A stretch of 64,000 bases of DNA, taken from the NCBI GenBank assembly GCA_963766935.1, contig CAVYBY010000003.1:186001-250000 (forward strand), in the 5' to 3' direction. This DNA is from CAVYBY01 sp963766935 (lineage in GTDB: Bacteria > Actinomycetota > UBA4738 > HRBIN12). Shown here piece by piece: positions 16,771-24,869 of the stretch. The translations under genes were made by a program, and so were the position numbers. Within the stretch, counting starts at the first letter, position 1, and every line of letters begins with the position of its first letter. Under the pieces are notes generated by a model. It was not told where the DNA came from and did no database searches. It saw only the letters and a list, made by a program, of their open reading frames with translations.

Positions 16771-17369
16771 GACCCCTCCCTCACGCTCACGGTGCGCCCG
16801 TCCACCCGCATCCTGCCCTCGATCATCGCGTGAAGCGCGGCCGGAAGCAGCCGGTGCTCGACGGCGTGGACCCGCGCCTCGAGAGCGTCCCAGTCATCGG
16901 TCGGCCGAACCTCGAGCGACTCCTGGAACACGATGGGGCCGTGGTCGACCTCCTCGTCGACGACGTGAACGGTCACACCGGTCACCTTGACCCCCCAGGC
17001 CAGGGCGTCGGCGACCGCGGTGCCGCCGGGGAACGCCGGAAGGAGCGACGGGTGGACGTTGAGGATGCGGTCCGGAAAGGCCGCGACGACCTCGGGGCCG
17101 AGCACGCGCATGAAGCCCGCCATCGCGACCACGTCGACGCGCTGCTCGGCGAGCCGCCGGATCAGCTCCGCGTCGAAGGCGGAGCCGGGGAACGACCGCG
17201 GGTCGATGAACTCGGCCGGCACATGCGCGTCGCGGGCCCGGTCCAGAGCCCGCGCCCGCTCCCGGTCCGAGATCACCAGGCAGAGATTCGGCAGCAGCAC
17301 GGGGTCGTCCAGGATCGCCTGGAGGTTGGTCCCTCCCCCCGACGCCAGCACCGCGATGCGTTCCCCCAT
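16767..17369 (-). CDS. purN: Phosphoribosylglycinamide formyltransferase
   Basis: A 200-residue PurN that transfers a formyl group from 10-formyl-THF to GAR in purine synthesis. It has LASGGGTNLQAIL at the phosphate-binding loop and LAGFMRVLGPEV-type AMAGFMRVLGPEV. ILNVHPSLLPAFPG contains the catalytic His, and GVTVHVVDEEVDHGPIVFQ the catalytic Asp. ATG at 17369. A TAGCAT hexamer about 11 bases upstream may serve as a near-leaderless -10. The order purN-purH downstream of sucC-sucD and a PerM-like gene is that of Mycobacterium. Confidence 0.96.
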   Translation of the reverse strand: MGERIAVLASGGGTNLQAILDDPVLLPNLCLVISDRERARALDRARDAHVPAEFIDPRSFPGSAFDAELIRRLAEQRVDVVAMAGFMRVLGPEVVAAFPDRILNVHPSLLPAFPGGTAVADALAWGVKVTGVTVHVVDEEVDHGPIVFQESLEVRPTDDWDALEARVHAVEHRLLPAALHAMIEGRMRVDGRTVSVREGS

Positions 17370-17411
17370 GCGAGGGGCTCATGCTAGCGGCTGCGCGGCG
17401 CGGGCCGGCCG

Positions 17412-17417
17412 TAAGCT
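17412..17417 (+). promoter_or_regulatory. -10-like hexamer, probable leaderless start
   Basis: TAAGCT ends seven bases before the GTG at 17425, and there is no ribosome-binding site. It is the same hexamer as before icd. Confidence 0.5.
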
Positions 17418-17424
17418 GACCGCC

Positions 17425-18006
17425 GTGATCCCCGAGGCGCCGAGCGCAAAGGCGACGGAACGGTGCGAACGGCATCCGGGGCAGCCCTCGGTGGCGGCCT
17501 GCCGGCGATGTGGCGCCTCGCTCTGTCTCGCGTGCGCCGTTCCGGTCCGCGGAGAGGTGATCGGTCCCGAGTGTCTCGGCGAGGTCCTCGGTGAAGAGCC
17601 CGCCCCGCCCCCGGAGGTTCCCCGCGGGACGCGGGCGAGATGGGCCGTCCCGTTCGGCCTCCTGGTCGCCTCGGCCGGCACGGTCTTGCCGTGGACCCAT
17701 TTCGGGACGGGCGCCTCGGCGTTCGGCGCGTGGGCGCTGGACGGCCGCTGGTCGCTGTTGGCGGCGGCCGCGTCCGTGGTCGGTGTCGCCGCCTGGACCG
17801 CGAGCATGATCCTTCGGCCCCGGATCGCGTGGGTCGCCGGCGGGCCGGCAGGCGTGATCGCCGCGGCGGCCGCGGCCCTTGCCATCGCCAACCCGCCGCC
17901 GCTCACCCATGCGTGGATCGGTCCGTGGGTCACGCTCGCGGGGGGAGCCCTCGCCGCGCTCTCGGCCGCGACGGGGCGCCGAGCGCTGGACCGTCGGGTA
18001 GCCTAG
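17425..18006 (+). CDS. B-box-type zinc finger membrane protein
   Basis: A 193-residue protein. The N-terminal 50 residues carry Cys14, His17, Cys26, Cys29, Cys34, Cys37 and Cys50 in CERHPGQPSVAACRRCG and CLAC, a B-box-like zinc-binding pattern. An acidic, proline-rich linker leads to four hydrophobic segments (about 73-91, 109-130, 135-155 and 165-182). The zinc domain is predicted to face the cytoplasm. The function is unknown; in prokaryotes such domains often precede rhomboid or other membrane domains, but I see no catalytic motif here. GTG at 17425 is the first plausible start. The gene is divergent from purN and followed after 26 bases by another zinc-ribbon gene. Confidence 0.7.
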   Translation: MIPEAPSAKATERCERHPGQPSVAACRRCGASLCLACAVPVRGEVIGPECLGEVLGEEPAPPPEVPRGTRARWAVPFGLLVASAGTVLPWTHFGTGASAFGAWALDGRWSLLAAAASVVGVAAWTASMILRPRIAWVAGGPAGVIAAAAAALAIANPPPLTHAWIGPWVTLAGGALAALSAATGRRALDRRVA

Positions 18007-18032
18007 GGGACTCTGAGGTAGGAGGACGGGTC

Positions 18033-18764
18033 GTGAAGAAGTGCCCATATTGCGCCGAGGAGATCCAGAACGAAGCGATCAAGTGTCGCTACTGCTTCAG
18101 CGACCTCACGAAGCCGCCCGAGGTCGCGGTGACGCAGACGCCTCCCCACGCGACGCCACCTGCGTCCACGCAGGCCCCGGCGGCCACGCCGGCCCCGGCG
18201 GCCACGCCGGCCCCGGCGGCCGCCGCCACACCGCGGCCGTCGACGGGCCTGTGGGCCTCGATCCCGAGCTCGACGCCGGTGGCCGATGCCGGACAGATCC
18301 GCTACACGCACTCCGGGCATCGGTATGTGCTCGGGTACGGCCCCGACTACTTCGGCATCTGGGACCGGCAGTCCCCGAGCACCCCGTGGGAGCGCTACGC
18401 GCGCGACGACGACGGATGGCGCCAGGCATGGCTCCGGTTCGCGGGTCTTGAGCCCAACCACGTGGCGGTGGATCAGGCCGGCCAGCCGAGCGCGACGGCC
18501 GCGGCGGCCGCCCCGGCCACATCCGGCGTCCCCGAGGCCGGCGACAACGACGTGCTCCAGTACACACACTCCGGCCAGCGCTACCTGCTCGGCTACGGAC
18601 GGACCTTCTTCGGCATCTGGGACCGGCAGTCGCCGCAGTCACCGGCGGAGCGATTCTCACGCGACGACACCGGCTGGGCCTCGGCGTGGGCGCGCTACAC
18701 CCAGCTCGAGACTCACTTCACCGAGGTCGGGCTTGGCAGCTCCGGCGCACCCGGCCGGGCCTGA
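18033..18764 (+). CDS. Zinc-ribbon protein with a duplicated unrecognised module
   Basis: A 243-residue protein. The N-terminus is a treble-clef/zinc-ribbon unit with Cys4, Cys7, Cys18 and Cys21. A low-complexity linker rich in Ala, Pro and Thr (about 28-75) follows. Two copies of a module of about 53 residues come next (about 88-141 and 174-227). Each has Y-T-H-S-G-x-R-Y-x-L-G-Y-G-x-x-(Y/F)-F-G-I-W-D-R-Q-S-P and then an acidic RDD.GW..AW.R stretch. I do not recognise the module; its Trp and Tyr density suggests a small beta fold for binding. GTG at 18033 has AGGAGG nine bases upstream. The 3' end overlaps the convergent PerM-like gene by 52 bases. Confidence 0.78.
   Translation: MKKCPYCAEEIQNEAIKCRYCFSDLTKPPEVAVTQTPPHATPPASTQAPAATPAPAATPAPAAAATPRPSTGLWASIPSSTPVADAGQIRYTHSGHRYVLGYGPDYFGIWDRQSPSTPWERYARDDDGWRQAWLRFAGLEPNHVAVDQAGQPSATAAAAAPATSGVPEAGDNDVLQYTHSGQRYLLGYGRTFFGIWDRQSPQSPAERFSRDDTGWASAWARYTQLETHFTEVGLGSSGAPGRA
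18173..18221 (+). repeat. 18-bp tandem repeat inside the linker of the zinc-ribbon gene
   Basis: GGCCCCGGCGGCCACGCC occurs twice head to tail (18173-18190 and 18191-18208), followed by a partial third copy. It encodes the Ala-Pro-Ala-Ala-Thr-Pro repeats of the linker, so copy number could vary without a frameshift. Confidence 0.85.
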
Positions 18765-19987
18765 GCCGGCCGCCCCAACAGACTTCCCGCCGGCCCGCCG
18801 AGCACGCCCCAGACCGCGGCGATCGCCGCGGCGGGAAGCGGCGCCGGCCCCGCCCGCAGGAGCACGGCCCCCATGTCCGCGACCCCGAACGGCACGGTGA
18901 TCGCGGCCAGCCACGAGCCGGCCAGGACGAGCGTCGCGAAGACGAGCCCCGCGCCCGAGGCCCGCACGATCCGTTCGGACCCGCGGGCGCCACGCGCCGC
19001 GCGGCGGCCCCCGGCGAGCGCCGCGGCAAGCGGGACGAGGACGAACAGCCGGTAGGCGGCCGGCAGCGGCACCCCCCGTCCCGGGGACGCGGTCGTGAAC
19101 GCCTCGGGCACGCCGGATCCTCGCAATCCGTCGAGGCAGAGCCGGGTGAGCTCGGACCGCTGCCCCCCGGCGCGGTCCGATTCGTCGACCCGGACGCAGG
19201 CACCCATCGAGGGCGCCAGGATGTCGAGACTCTGGTTGGGCAGGAGCAGAACGTGATGCACGACGAGCAGCGGCCCGTACCGGCCGGCCCTGGCGATCCC
19301 GCGCGCGTAGCTCGCCGTTGCCGACGGGTTGAGGGCGGCGGCGGCCAGGAACCCCGCGAACGCCAGGACGAGTGCGGCCGCGAACGCCGTCCAGCCCCCC
19401 GTGACCCAAGCGCGGACCATGCCGTCCTTGCCTCCGAGCGCCAGACCCGCGATCGTGGCGACGAGCCCGACGACGAGCGGGAACACCACCGCCTGCCAGG
19501 CAACCGGACGAAGAAGACCGATCCCCACCTCGGGGAACCGCAGCGTGACGGGCAACGAGGACAGATACGCGGGGACGGAGAACGCGAGCGTGCAGGCGGC
19601 TGCGCAGGCGGCGAGATCCCGCGGGCGGGCGCCCGGTTCGGCCGCGATGCGGCGTCCCGCCCGGACCAACAGCCACCCCGCAAGCCCGAGCAGCAGCATC
19701 GGGACGAGACGGGTCTCGAAGGGCGGGACGGCGGCGGACCCGGGCGGGCCGGCGTTCGAATCGGTGATCCGCACGGCGACCCCGCACGCGGCGACCAGGT
19801 AGAGCAGCCCGATCTTCACCCACGACCAGAGGTGGAACGCCCGGCTCATCGCGTACTCGGTGAGCCCCAGCGCAAGACCGGCAGCCGCGAGCGCCGCGTA
19901 TGCGAGGAGCCCGCCGAGCGCCGCCCGGCGAACGCGCTCCCCGAGGCCGGCGGTCACCGCCTCCTCAGGGAGCGCCGGCGGGATCAC
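18713..19987 (-). CDS. Polytopic membrane protein, probable PerM / DUF6350 counterpart
   Basis: A 424-residue Ala- and Leu-rich protein with roughly nine or ten hydrophobic segments and no enzymatic motif that I can see. I assign it by place: it overlaps sucD (GTGA) and lies between sucD and purN, where Mycobacterium has PerM, a membrane protein linked to cell division and persistence, and Streptomyces a DUF6350 protein. Size and topology fit, but I cannot verify homology by eye. An internal hydrophilic, Cys-containing loop lies around residues 255-300. Confidence 0.6.
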   Translation of the reverse strand: MIPPALPEEAVTAGLGERVRRAALGGLLAYAALAAAGLALGLTEYAMSRAFHLWSWVKIGLLYLVAACGVAVRITDSNAGPPGSAAVPPFETRLVPMLLLGLAGWLLVRAGRRIAAEPGARPRDLAACAAACTLAFSVPAYLSSLPVTLRFPEVGIGLLRPVAWQAVVFPLVVGLVATIAGLALGGKDGMVRAWVTGGWTAFAAALVLAFAGFLAAAALNPSATASYARGIARAGRYGPLLVVHHVLLLPNQSLDILAPSMGACVRVDESDRAGGQRSELTRLCLDGLRGSGVPEAFTTASPGRGVPLPAAYRLFVLVPLAAALAGGRRAARGARGSERIVRASGAGLVFATLVLAGSWLAAITVPFGVADMGAVLLRAGPAPLPAAAIAAVWGVLGGPAGSLLGRPAQARPGAPELPSPTSVK

Positions 19988-20853
19988 GCAAGGCGCTCCG
20001 CGACGAGCTCGGCGACCTGGCTCGGCGTGCGGGCGACCGCGGCCCCGCTCGCCTCGAGAGCTTCGGCTTTCGCGACCGCGGTGCCCGACGATCCCGTCAC
20101 GATCGCCCCGGCATGGCCCATCCGCTTGCCCGGCGGCGCCTCGAAGCCCGCGATGTAGGCGACGACCGGCTTCGACACGTGCTCCGCGGCGTAGGCGGCG
20201 GCGCGCTCCTCGTCGTCCCCGCCGATCTCACCCGTCAGGATGACGAGGTCCGTCCCGGGATCGCGCTCGAACGCCTCGAGGGCCTGGACGAAGCCGACCC
20301 CGTGCACCGGATCGCCGCCCATCCCGATGCAGGTGGACTGCCCGATCCCCCGCTGCGTCAGCTCGTGCACGATCTGGTAGACGAGGGTTCCCGACCGGGA
20401 GACGAGGCCGACGCGGCCCGGCGTGCAGATCTCGCCGGGGATGATCCCCACGTTCGCCACGCCGGGCGAGATCACACCCGGACAGTTCGGACCGACGAGG
20501 GTCGTGCCCCCGCCCTTGAGGAAGTGGCGAACGCGCGCCATGTCCAGCACCGGGATGCCCTCGGTGATGCACACGACCAGCGGGACTCCGGCGTCGGCAG
20601 CCTCCAGGATCGCCTCGGCCGCAAACCGCGCGGGCACGAAGATCACGGACGTGTTCGCGCCGGTCTCGTGGACGGCCTCGGCGACGGTGTCGAAGACCGG
20701 AATCCCGTCTAACTCCTGCCCCGCCTTGCCGGGCGTCACGCCGGCGACGACGCGCGTGCCGTAGGCCACGTTCCGCCGCGTATGGAACGTGCCCTCGTTG
20801 CCGGTGATCCCCTGCACGACCACCCGCGTGCCGTCGTCGATCAGCACGCTCAT
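19984..20853 (-). CDS. sucD: Succinyl-CoA synthetase alpha subunit
   Basis: A 289-residue alpha subunit that binds CoA and carries the phosphohistidine in the reaction succinyl-CoA + ADP/GDP + Pi to succinate + CoA + NTP. It has the CoA-binding GITGNEGTFHTRRN, VAGVTPGKAGQ and LVGPNCPGVISPG, followed by GLVSRSGTLVYQI. The active His lies in GKRMGHAGAIV. ATG at 20853 overlaps the sucC stop (ATGA). It heads directly into the PerM-like gene. Confidence 0.97.
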   Translation of the reverse strand: MSVLIDDGTRVVVQGITGNEGTFHTRRNVAYGTRVVAGVTPGKAGQELDGIPVFDTVAEAVHETGANTSVIFVPARFAAEAILEAADAGVPLVVCITEGIPVLDMARVRHFLKGGGTTLVGPNCPGVISPGVANVGIIPGEICTPGRVGLVSRSGTLVYQIVHELTQRGIGQSTCIGMGGDPVHGVGFVQALEAFERDPGTDLVILTGEIGGDDEERAAAYAAEHVSKPVVAYIAGFEAPPGKRMGHAGAIVTGSSGTAVAKAEALEASGAAVARTPSQVAELVAERLA

Positions 20854-21998
20854 CGCGGCTCGCCCCCGGTCGCCAGGCGGGCCGTGGTCGCCGCGGCCTC
20901 GAGCATCGTCGCCGCCGAGACGATCCTGGGATGCGCCGCCTCCGCCAGGATCCGCCGGCCCTCCTGCGCGTTGGTGCCGTCCAGACGGACGACGATCGGC
21001 ACCTCGGACGACACGCGCCCGAGTGCCCCGAGGATGCCGGCCGCAACCACGTCGCAGCGGGTGATCCCCCCGAAGATGTTGATGAGCACGGCCCGTACCG
21101 CCGGGTCGGACAGGATCACCTCGAGCGAGGTCGCCATCGTATCGGCGCTCGCCCCTCCCCCGATGTCGAGGAAGTTGGCGGCTCTCGCACCGGCCCGGGC
21201 GACGACGTCCAGCGTCGACATCACGAGCCCGGCCCCGTTGCCGATGATGCCGACCTCACCCTCCAGCTTCACGTACTGAAGCCCGGCGTCGCGCGCCCGG
21301 CGCTCGACGGGGTCGATCGGGAACGCGGCCTCGAGCGCCGCGAGGGCGGGCTGGCGGTACAGCGCGTTGTCGTCGATCGTCACCTTTGCGTCGAGCGCCA
21401 CCACCCGCCCGTCCTCGAGCTGCACGAGCGGGTTGACCTCGACGAGGGTCGCGTCGAGCTCGTCGAGGAGCGACCACAGCGAGCGAAGGACGGCGGCGGC
21501 TCCATCTCGCGCGTCGGGGGGCAGCACGCCGGCGAGTTGGCGCACATGGAACTGGCGGAGCCCGAGGACCGGATCGACGTGGACCCGGCGGATCGCGTCC
21601 GGCCGCTCGGCGGCGAGCGTCTCGATGTCGACGCCGCCCTCGGCCGTCATCAGCACCAGCACGTCGCCGGTCGAGCGGTCCAGCACCATCGACGTGTAGA
21701 ACTCGAGGGCGATCGGGAGCTGCTCTTCGACGAGGACCCGGTTCACGCCGTGGCCCTTGAACTCGGTTCCCAGCATCGTCGCCGCGGCCTCGGAGGCCTC
21801 CTGCGGCGTGCCGGCAAGGACCACGCCGCCGCCCTTGCCGCGGCCGCCGGCCCGCACCTGGACCTTGACGACCGACCGGCCGCCGAGCTCCCCGGCCGCC
21901 GCGGCCGCCTCGTCGGGCGACGAGGCCACGATCCCTCGAGGAACGGTGATGCCGTAGGCCCGGAAGAGATCCTTGCCCATGTGTTCGTACAGATCCAC
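20850..21998 (-). CDS. sucC: Succinyl-CoA synthetase beta subunit
   Basis: A 382-residue beta subunit with an N-terminal ATP-grasp domain. It starts MDLYEHMGKDLFRAYGI and has VVKVQVRAGGRGKGGGV, EVNPLVQLEDGRVVALDAKV with metal-binding residues, and a C-terminal ligase domain with LINIFGGITRCDVVA. Nucleotide preference (ATP or GTP) is not decidable by eye. The start is GTG at 21998 with GAGGGAG upstream, only nine bases after the B12-binding subunit gene. This gives the order mutase subunit, sucC, sucD in one unit and links succinyl-CoA production and use. Confidence 0.97.
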   Translation of the reverse strand: MDLYEHMGKDLFRAYGITVPRGIVASSPDEAAAAAGELGGRSVVKVQVRAGGRGKGGGVVLAGTPQEASEAAATMLGTEFKGHGVNRVLVEEQLPIALEFYTSMVLDRSTGDVLVLMTAEGGVDIETLAAERPDAIRRVHVDPVLGLRQFHVRQLAGVLPPDARDGAAAVLRSLWSLLDELDATLVEVNPLVQLEDGRVVALDAKVTIDDNALYRQPALAALEAAFPIDPVERRARDAGLQYVKLEGEVGIIGNGAGLVMSTLDVVARAGARAANFLDIGGGASADTMATSLEVILSDPAVRAVLINIFGGITRCDVVAAGILGALGRVSSEVPIVVRLDGTNAQEGRRILAEAAHPRIVSAATMLEAAATTARLATGGEPR

Positions 21999-22007
21999 GG
22001 GACTCCC

Positions 22008-22424
22008 TCAGCCGTCGACCCGCGAGGCCGCGCGGTCGAGTCGCTCGCGAAGCCAGGCGGCGATGTCTCGCGTGGACGCGCCGGGCGTGAAGACCTGCTC
22101 GATCCCGACGGCTCGGAGCTGGGGGACGTCCTCGTCGGGGATGATGCCGCCGGCGAACACGACCACATCGGCGGCGCCGCGTTCACGAAGCGCGCGGACC
22201 ACGCCGGGGAACAGGGTCATGTGCGCGCCCGAGTGGCACGACAGGCCGACGGCGTCGGCGTCCTCTTGAACCGCGGTCTCGGCGATCTGCTCCGGGGTCT
22301 GGTGCAGCCCCGTGTAGATCACCTCGAAGCCGGCGTCGCGAAGGGCGCGCGCCACGATCTTCGCCCCACGGTCGTGCCCGTCCAGACCCGGTTTCGCGAC
22401 CACGACCCGGTATCGCTGCGTCAT
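22008..22424 (-). CDS. Stand-alone B12-binding subunit of an acyl-CoA mutase
   Basis: A 138-residue protein equal to the C-terminal cobalamin-binding domain of methylmalonyl-CoA mutase. KPGLDGHDRGAK contains the D-x-H-x-x-G cobalt-ligand motif (Asp15, His17, Gly20). GLSCHSGAHM, VVFAGGIIPDEDV and VFTPGASTRDI follow in the order of the flavodoxin-like fold. The large catalytic subunit is not in this window. Its position directly before sucC fits methylmalonyl-CoA to succinyl-CoA conversion; a related mutase (for example ethylmalonyl- or isobutyryl-type) is possible. ATG at 22424 has no SD and a -10-like hexamer six bases upstream. Confidence 0.88.
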   Translation of the reverse strand: MTQRYRVVVAKPGLDGHDRGAKIVARALRDAGFEVIYTGLHQTPEQIAETAVQEDADAVGLSCHSGAHMTLFPGVVRALRERGAADVVVFAGGIIPDEDVPQLRAVGIEQVFTPGASTRDIAAWLRERLDRAASRVDG

Positions 22425-22430
22425 CGGCCG

Positions 22431-22436
22431 AGTCTA
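22431..22436 (-). promoter_or_regulatory. -10-like hexamer, probable leaderless start of the B12-subunit / sucCD unit
   Basis: TAGACT on the minus strand ends six bases before the ATG at 22424. It shares a 63-base divergent region with the hexamer at 22473. Confidence 0.5.
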
Positions 22437-22472
22437 ACGAAGGACCGGTTCCGGCCCGCCCGGAGGCCTCCC

Positions 22473-22478
22473 TATACT
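22473..22478 (+). promoter_or_regulatory. -10-like hexamer, probable leaderless start
   Basis: TATACT ends nine bases before the ATG at 22488, which has no ribosome-binding site. Confidence 0.5.
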
Positions 22479-22487
22479 CGGTGGCAG

Positions 22488-22649
22488 ATGCCCAGGCGCC
22501 CCAAGATCCGTCCACCAGGTCTCCGGCCGACGACCACGATCGGCACGCTGGGACCGGTGCGCCGCCGGCTGGGGCTCGCGTGGGTGATCGCACCGCTGGT
22601 GGCGGGGATCGTCATCGTCGCGGCGGGCTGGATCGCGATCACGCGCTGA
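22488..22649 (+). CDS. Small single-pass membrane protein
   Basis: A 53-residue protein with a basic, proline-rich N-terminus (MPRRPKIRPPGLRP) and one hydrophobic segment (about 30-51) ending in a single Arg. By charge the N-terminus should be cytoplasmic. I do not recognise a family. Support for it being real is the promoter-like hexamer at the right distance, the start codon, the clean fit between two other genes and the membrane-protein composition. It converges on pcrA with a nine-base gap. Confidence 0.55.
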   Translation: MPRRPKIRPPGLRPTTTIGTLGPVRRRLGLAWVIAPLVAGIVIVAAGWIAITR

Positions 22650-22658
22650 TCCGGGCGC

Positions 22659-24869
22659 TCATCCCACCTTGCGAACGGGCGCGTAGGCCAGCAGCAGCCG
22701 CTTCTCGCCGACCTCACCGAACCGGATGGTCGCCTCCGCCCCGTCCCCGTTTCCCGCCACGGCGATCACGACGCCCTCTCCCCAGCGCTCGTGGCTCACG
22801 GTGTCGCCGGGCGAGACGTCCGCGGGTTGCCGTCTCGGCAGCGTCACGGAGCGACGGTCGCCGCGGGCGCCGCCGTCCGGCCGGCCGGTCCGCCCCCGGC
22901 CTCCGCGGAGACCCGACGAGAGCTCACCCTCCTTCTGGGACACGAGCTCCTCCGGCAGCTCGCCGAGGAACCGCGACGGCGGATTGAACTGCGTCTGCCC
23001 GAAGAGCGTGCGGCTCCACGCGTGGGTCAGGTACAGCCGTTCGCGCGCGCGCGTGATCCCGACATAGGCGAGCCGGCGCTCCTCCTCGAGCTCCGCCGTG
23101 TCGGTCATCGAGCGGTAGTGCGGGAAGACGCCGTCTTCCATCCCGACCATGAACACCACCGGGAACTCGAGCCCCTTCGCGATGTGCAGCGTCATCAGCG
23201 TGACGACCGACTCGGTCTCGTCGTACTCGTCCTGCTCGCCCACGAGGGCGATCTGCTCGAGGAAGTCCTCCAGCGTGGCCTCGGGATCGCGCGCCAGCGT
23301 CTCGGCGGCGACACCGGCCAGCTCCTGGAGGTTTTCGATCCGCCCCTGCGCCTCGATCGTCCGCTCCTGCTCCAGCTCCAGGAGGTATCCCGACTCCTCC
23401 GAGGCCGTCTCGACCATGCGCTGGGGACCCGCGCCCTCTTCGCGTCGCGACGCGAGCGCCGCCATGACGCCGACGAAGCCGGCGACCGCCCCTTTCGCGC
23501 GGGGCCCGAGCGTCGCGATCTCGTCGACGCGGCGGCACGCCTGCAGCACGGTGACCTCTTCGTCGCGAGCGAAGGCTTCGAGCGACGCAACCGTCTGGTC
23601 GCCGATCCCTCGCTTCGGCGTGTTGACGGCCCGGCGGAACGAGATGACGTCCTGCGGGTTCACGAGCAGCCGCAGGTAGGCCACGATGTCTTTGATCTCC
23701 CGGCGTTGGTAGAAACGGACGCCGCCGAAGACCCGGTAGGGGACGCTCGCTCGCATGAACACGTCCTCGACGACGCGAGACTGCGCGTTCGTGCGATAGA
23801 AGACCGCGACGTCGCCGTAACGGTAGCCCTCGTCGGCCCGCAACCGCTCGATCTCCGAGACGAGGAAGAACGCCTCCTCGTGCTCGTCCTCGCCGCGGTA
23901 GCGCACGGTCAGCTCCCCGTGCAAGGACTCGGTCCACAGCGACTTCGGCTTGCGCTGCACGTTGTGCTCGATGAGCGCGTTCGCCACCGCCAGGATGTTC
24001 CCGCTCGAGCGATAGTTCTGCTCCATGAGGAACACGGCCGCGTCCGGGTAGTCGCGCTCGAAGTCGAGCAGGTTCTGGATCGTGGCCCCGCGCCACGAGT
24101 ACACGCCCTGGTCCGCATCGCCCACGACGCAGACGTTGCGATGGCCCGCGGCCAGCTGGTTGACGAGCTGATACTGAGCCCGGCTCGTGTCCTGATACTC
24201 GTCGACGAGAAGATGCGTGAACCGCTCGTGGTAGTGGCGCAGCACCTCCGGATGGGTCCGGAACAGACGCACCGTCTCGCCGATCAAATCGTCGAAGTCC
24301 AGGGCGCCGGCCTGATGCTTGCGCACCTCGTACTCCGCGTAGACCTTCGAGACCACATCCTCGTAGGGGTTCGACACGAGACCGGCGAACTCGCCGGCCG
24401 ACAGGACGCGATCCTTGGCCTTTCCGATGGCGGCGGCCAGGGCCCGGGGCGGGAACCGCTTGACGTCGACGTCGAGATCGCGGGCGATCCCACCGATCAA
24501 CCGCTCCTTGTCGCTCTCGTCGTAGATCGTGAACGCGGAGGGAAGGCCGAGGATCTCGTGCTCACGCCGCAGGATCCGGGCACACGCTGAATGGAACGTG
24601 AGGATCCACATCCCGCGCGCGATCCGGGCGCCGACGAGCGACTCGACGCGAGCGGCCATCTCCCTCGCGGCTTTGTTCGTGAAGGTGATGGCGAGGATCT
24701 GTCCCGGCGCAACGCCGCGCTCGCGGATGAGGAAGGCGATGCGATGCGTGAGCGCCCGGGTCTTGCCCGAGCCCGCCCCGGCCACGATGAGGACGGGCCC
24801 TTCCGTATGCAGGACGGCCTCTGCTTGGACCTCGTTGAGGCCGTCCAGGAGCGGCGACGGGGCGGTCAC
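22659..24869 (-). CDS. pcrA: ATP-dependent DNA helicase, PcrA/UvrD1 type
   Basis: A 736-residue superfamily 1A helicase acting in nucleotide excision repair and replication restart. It has the Q-motif region LNEVQAEAV, Walker A VAGAGSGKTRALTHRI, AITFTNKAAREM (Ia), DEYQDTSRAQYQL (II), GDADQGVYSWRGA (III), NYRSSGNI (IV) and a C-terminal VTLMTLHIAKGLEFPVVFMVG (V), then LAYVGITRARERLYLTHA (VI). The extreme C-terminus (VSHERWGEGVVIAV) resembles the Tudor-like, RNA-polymerase-binding domain of PcrA. GTG at 24869 lies within an inverted repeat with a -10-like hexamer. The position next to sucC matches mycobacterial uvrD1. Confidence 0.95.
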   Translation of the reverse strand: MTAPSPLLDGLNEVQAEAVLHTEGPVLIVAGAGSGKTRALTHRIAFLIRERGVAPGQILAITFTNKAAREMAARVESLVGARIARGMWILTFHSACARILRREHEILGLPSAFTIYDESDKERLIGGIARDLDVDVKRFPPRALAAAIGKAKDRVLSAGEFAGLVSNPYEDVVSKVYAEYEVRKHQAGALDFDDLIGETVRLFRTHPEVLRHYHERFTHLLVDEYQDTSRAQYQLVNQLAAGHRNVCVVGDADQGVYSWRGATIQNLLDFERDYPDAAVFLMEQNYRSSGNILAVANALIEHNVQRKPKSLWTESLHGELTVRYRGEDEHEEAFFLVSEIERLRADEGYRYGDVAVFYRTNAQSRVVEDVFMRASVPYRVFGGVRFYQRREIKDIVAYLRLLVNPQDVISFRRAVNTPKRGIGDQTVASLEAFARDEEVTVLQACRRVDEIATLGPRAKGAVAGFVGVMAALASRREEGAGPQRMVETASEESGYLLELEQERTIEAQGRIENLQELAGVAAETLARDPEATLEDFLEQIALVGEQDEYDETESVVTLMTLHIAKGLEFPVVFMVGMEDGVFPHYRSMTDTAELEEERRLAYVGITRARERLYLTHAWSRTLFGQTQFNPPSRFLGELPEELVSQKEGELSSGLRGGRGRTGRPDGGARGDRRSVTLPRRQPADVSPGDTVSHERWGEGVVIAVAGNGDGAEATIRFGEVGEKRLLLAYAPVRKVG

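Noticed and set aside
17640..18764. 374-residue open frame fusing the two zinc-binding genes
   Set aside because: The upstream part is out of frame with the B-box protein; AGGAGG and GTG at 18033 mark the true start.
22653..24869. LexA control of pcrA
   Set aside because: No TCGAAC-N4-GTTCGA or close variant lies near the pcrA start; the palindrome there is of a different sequence.
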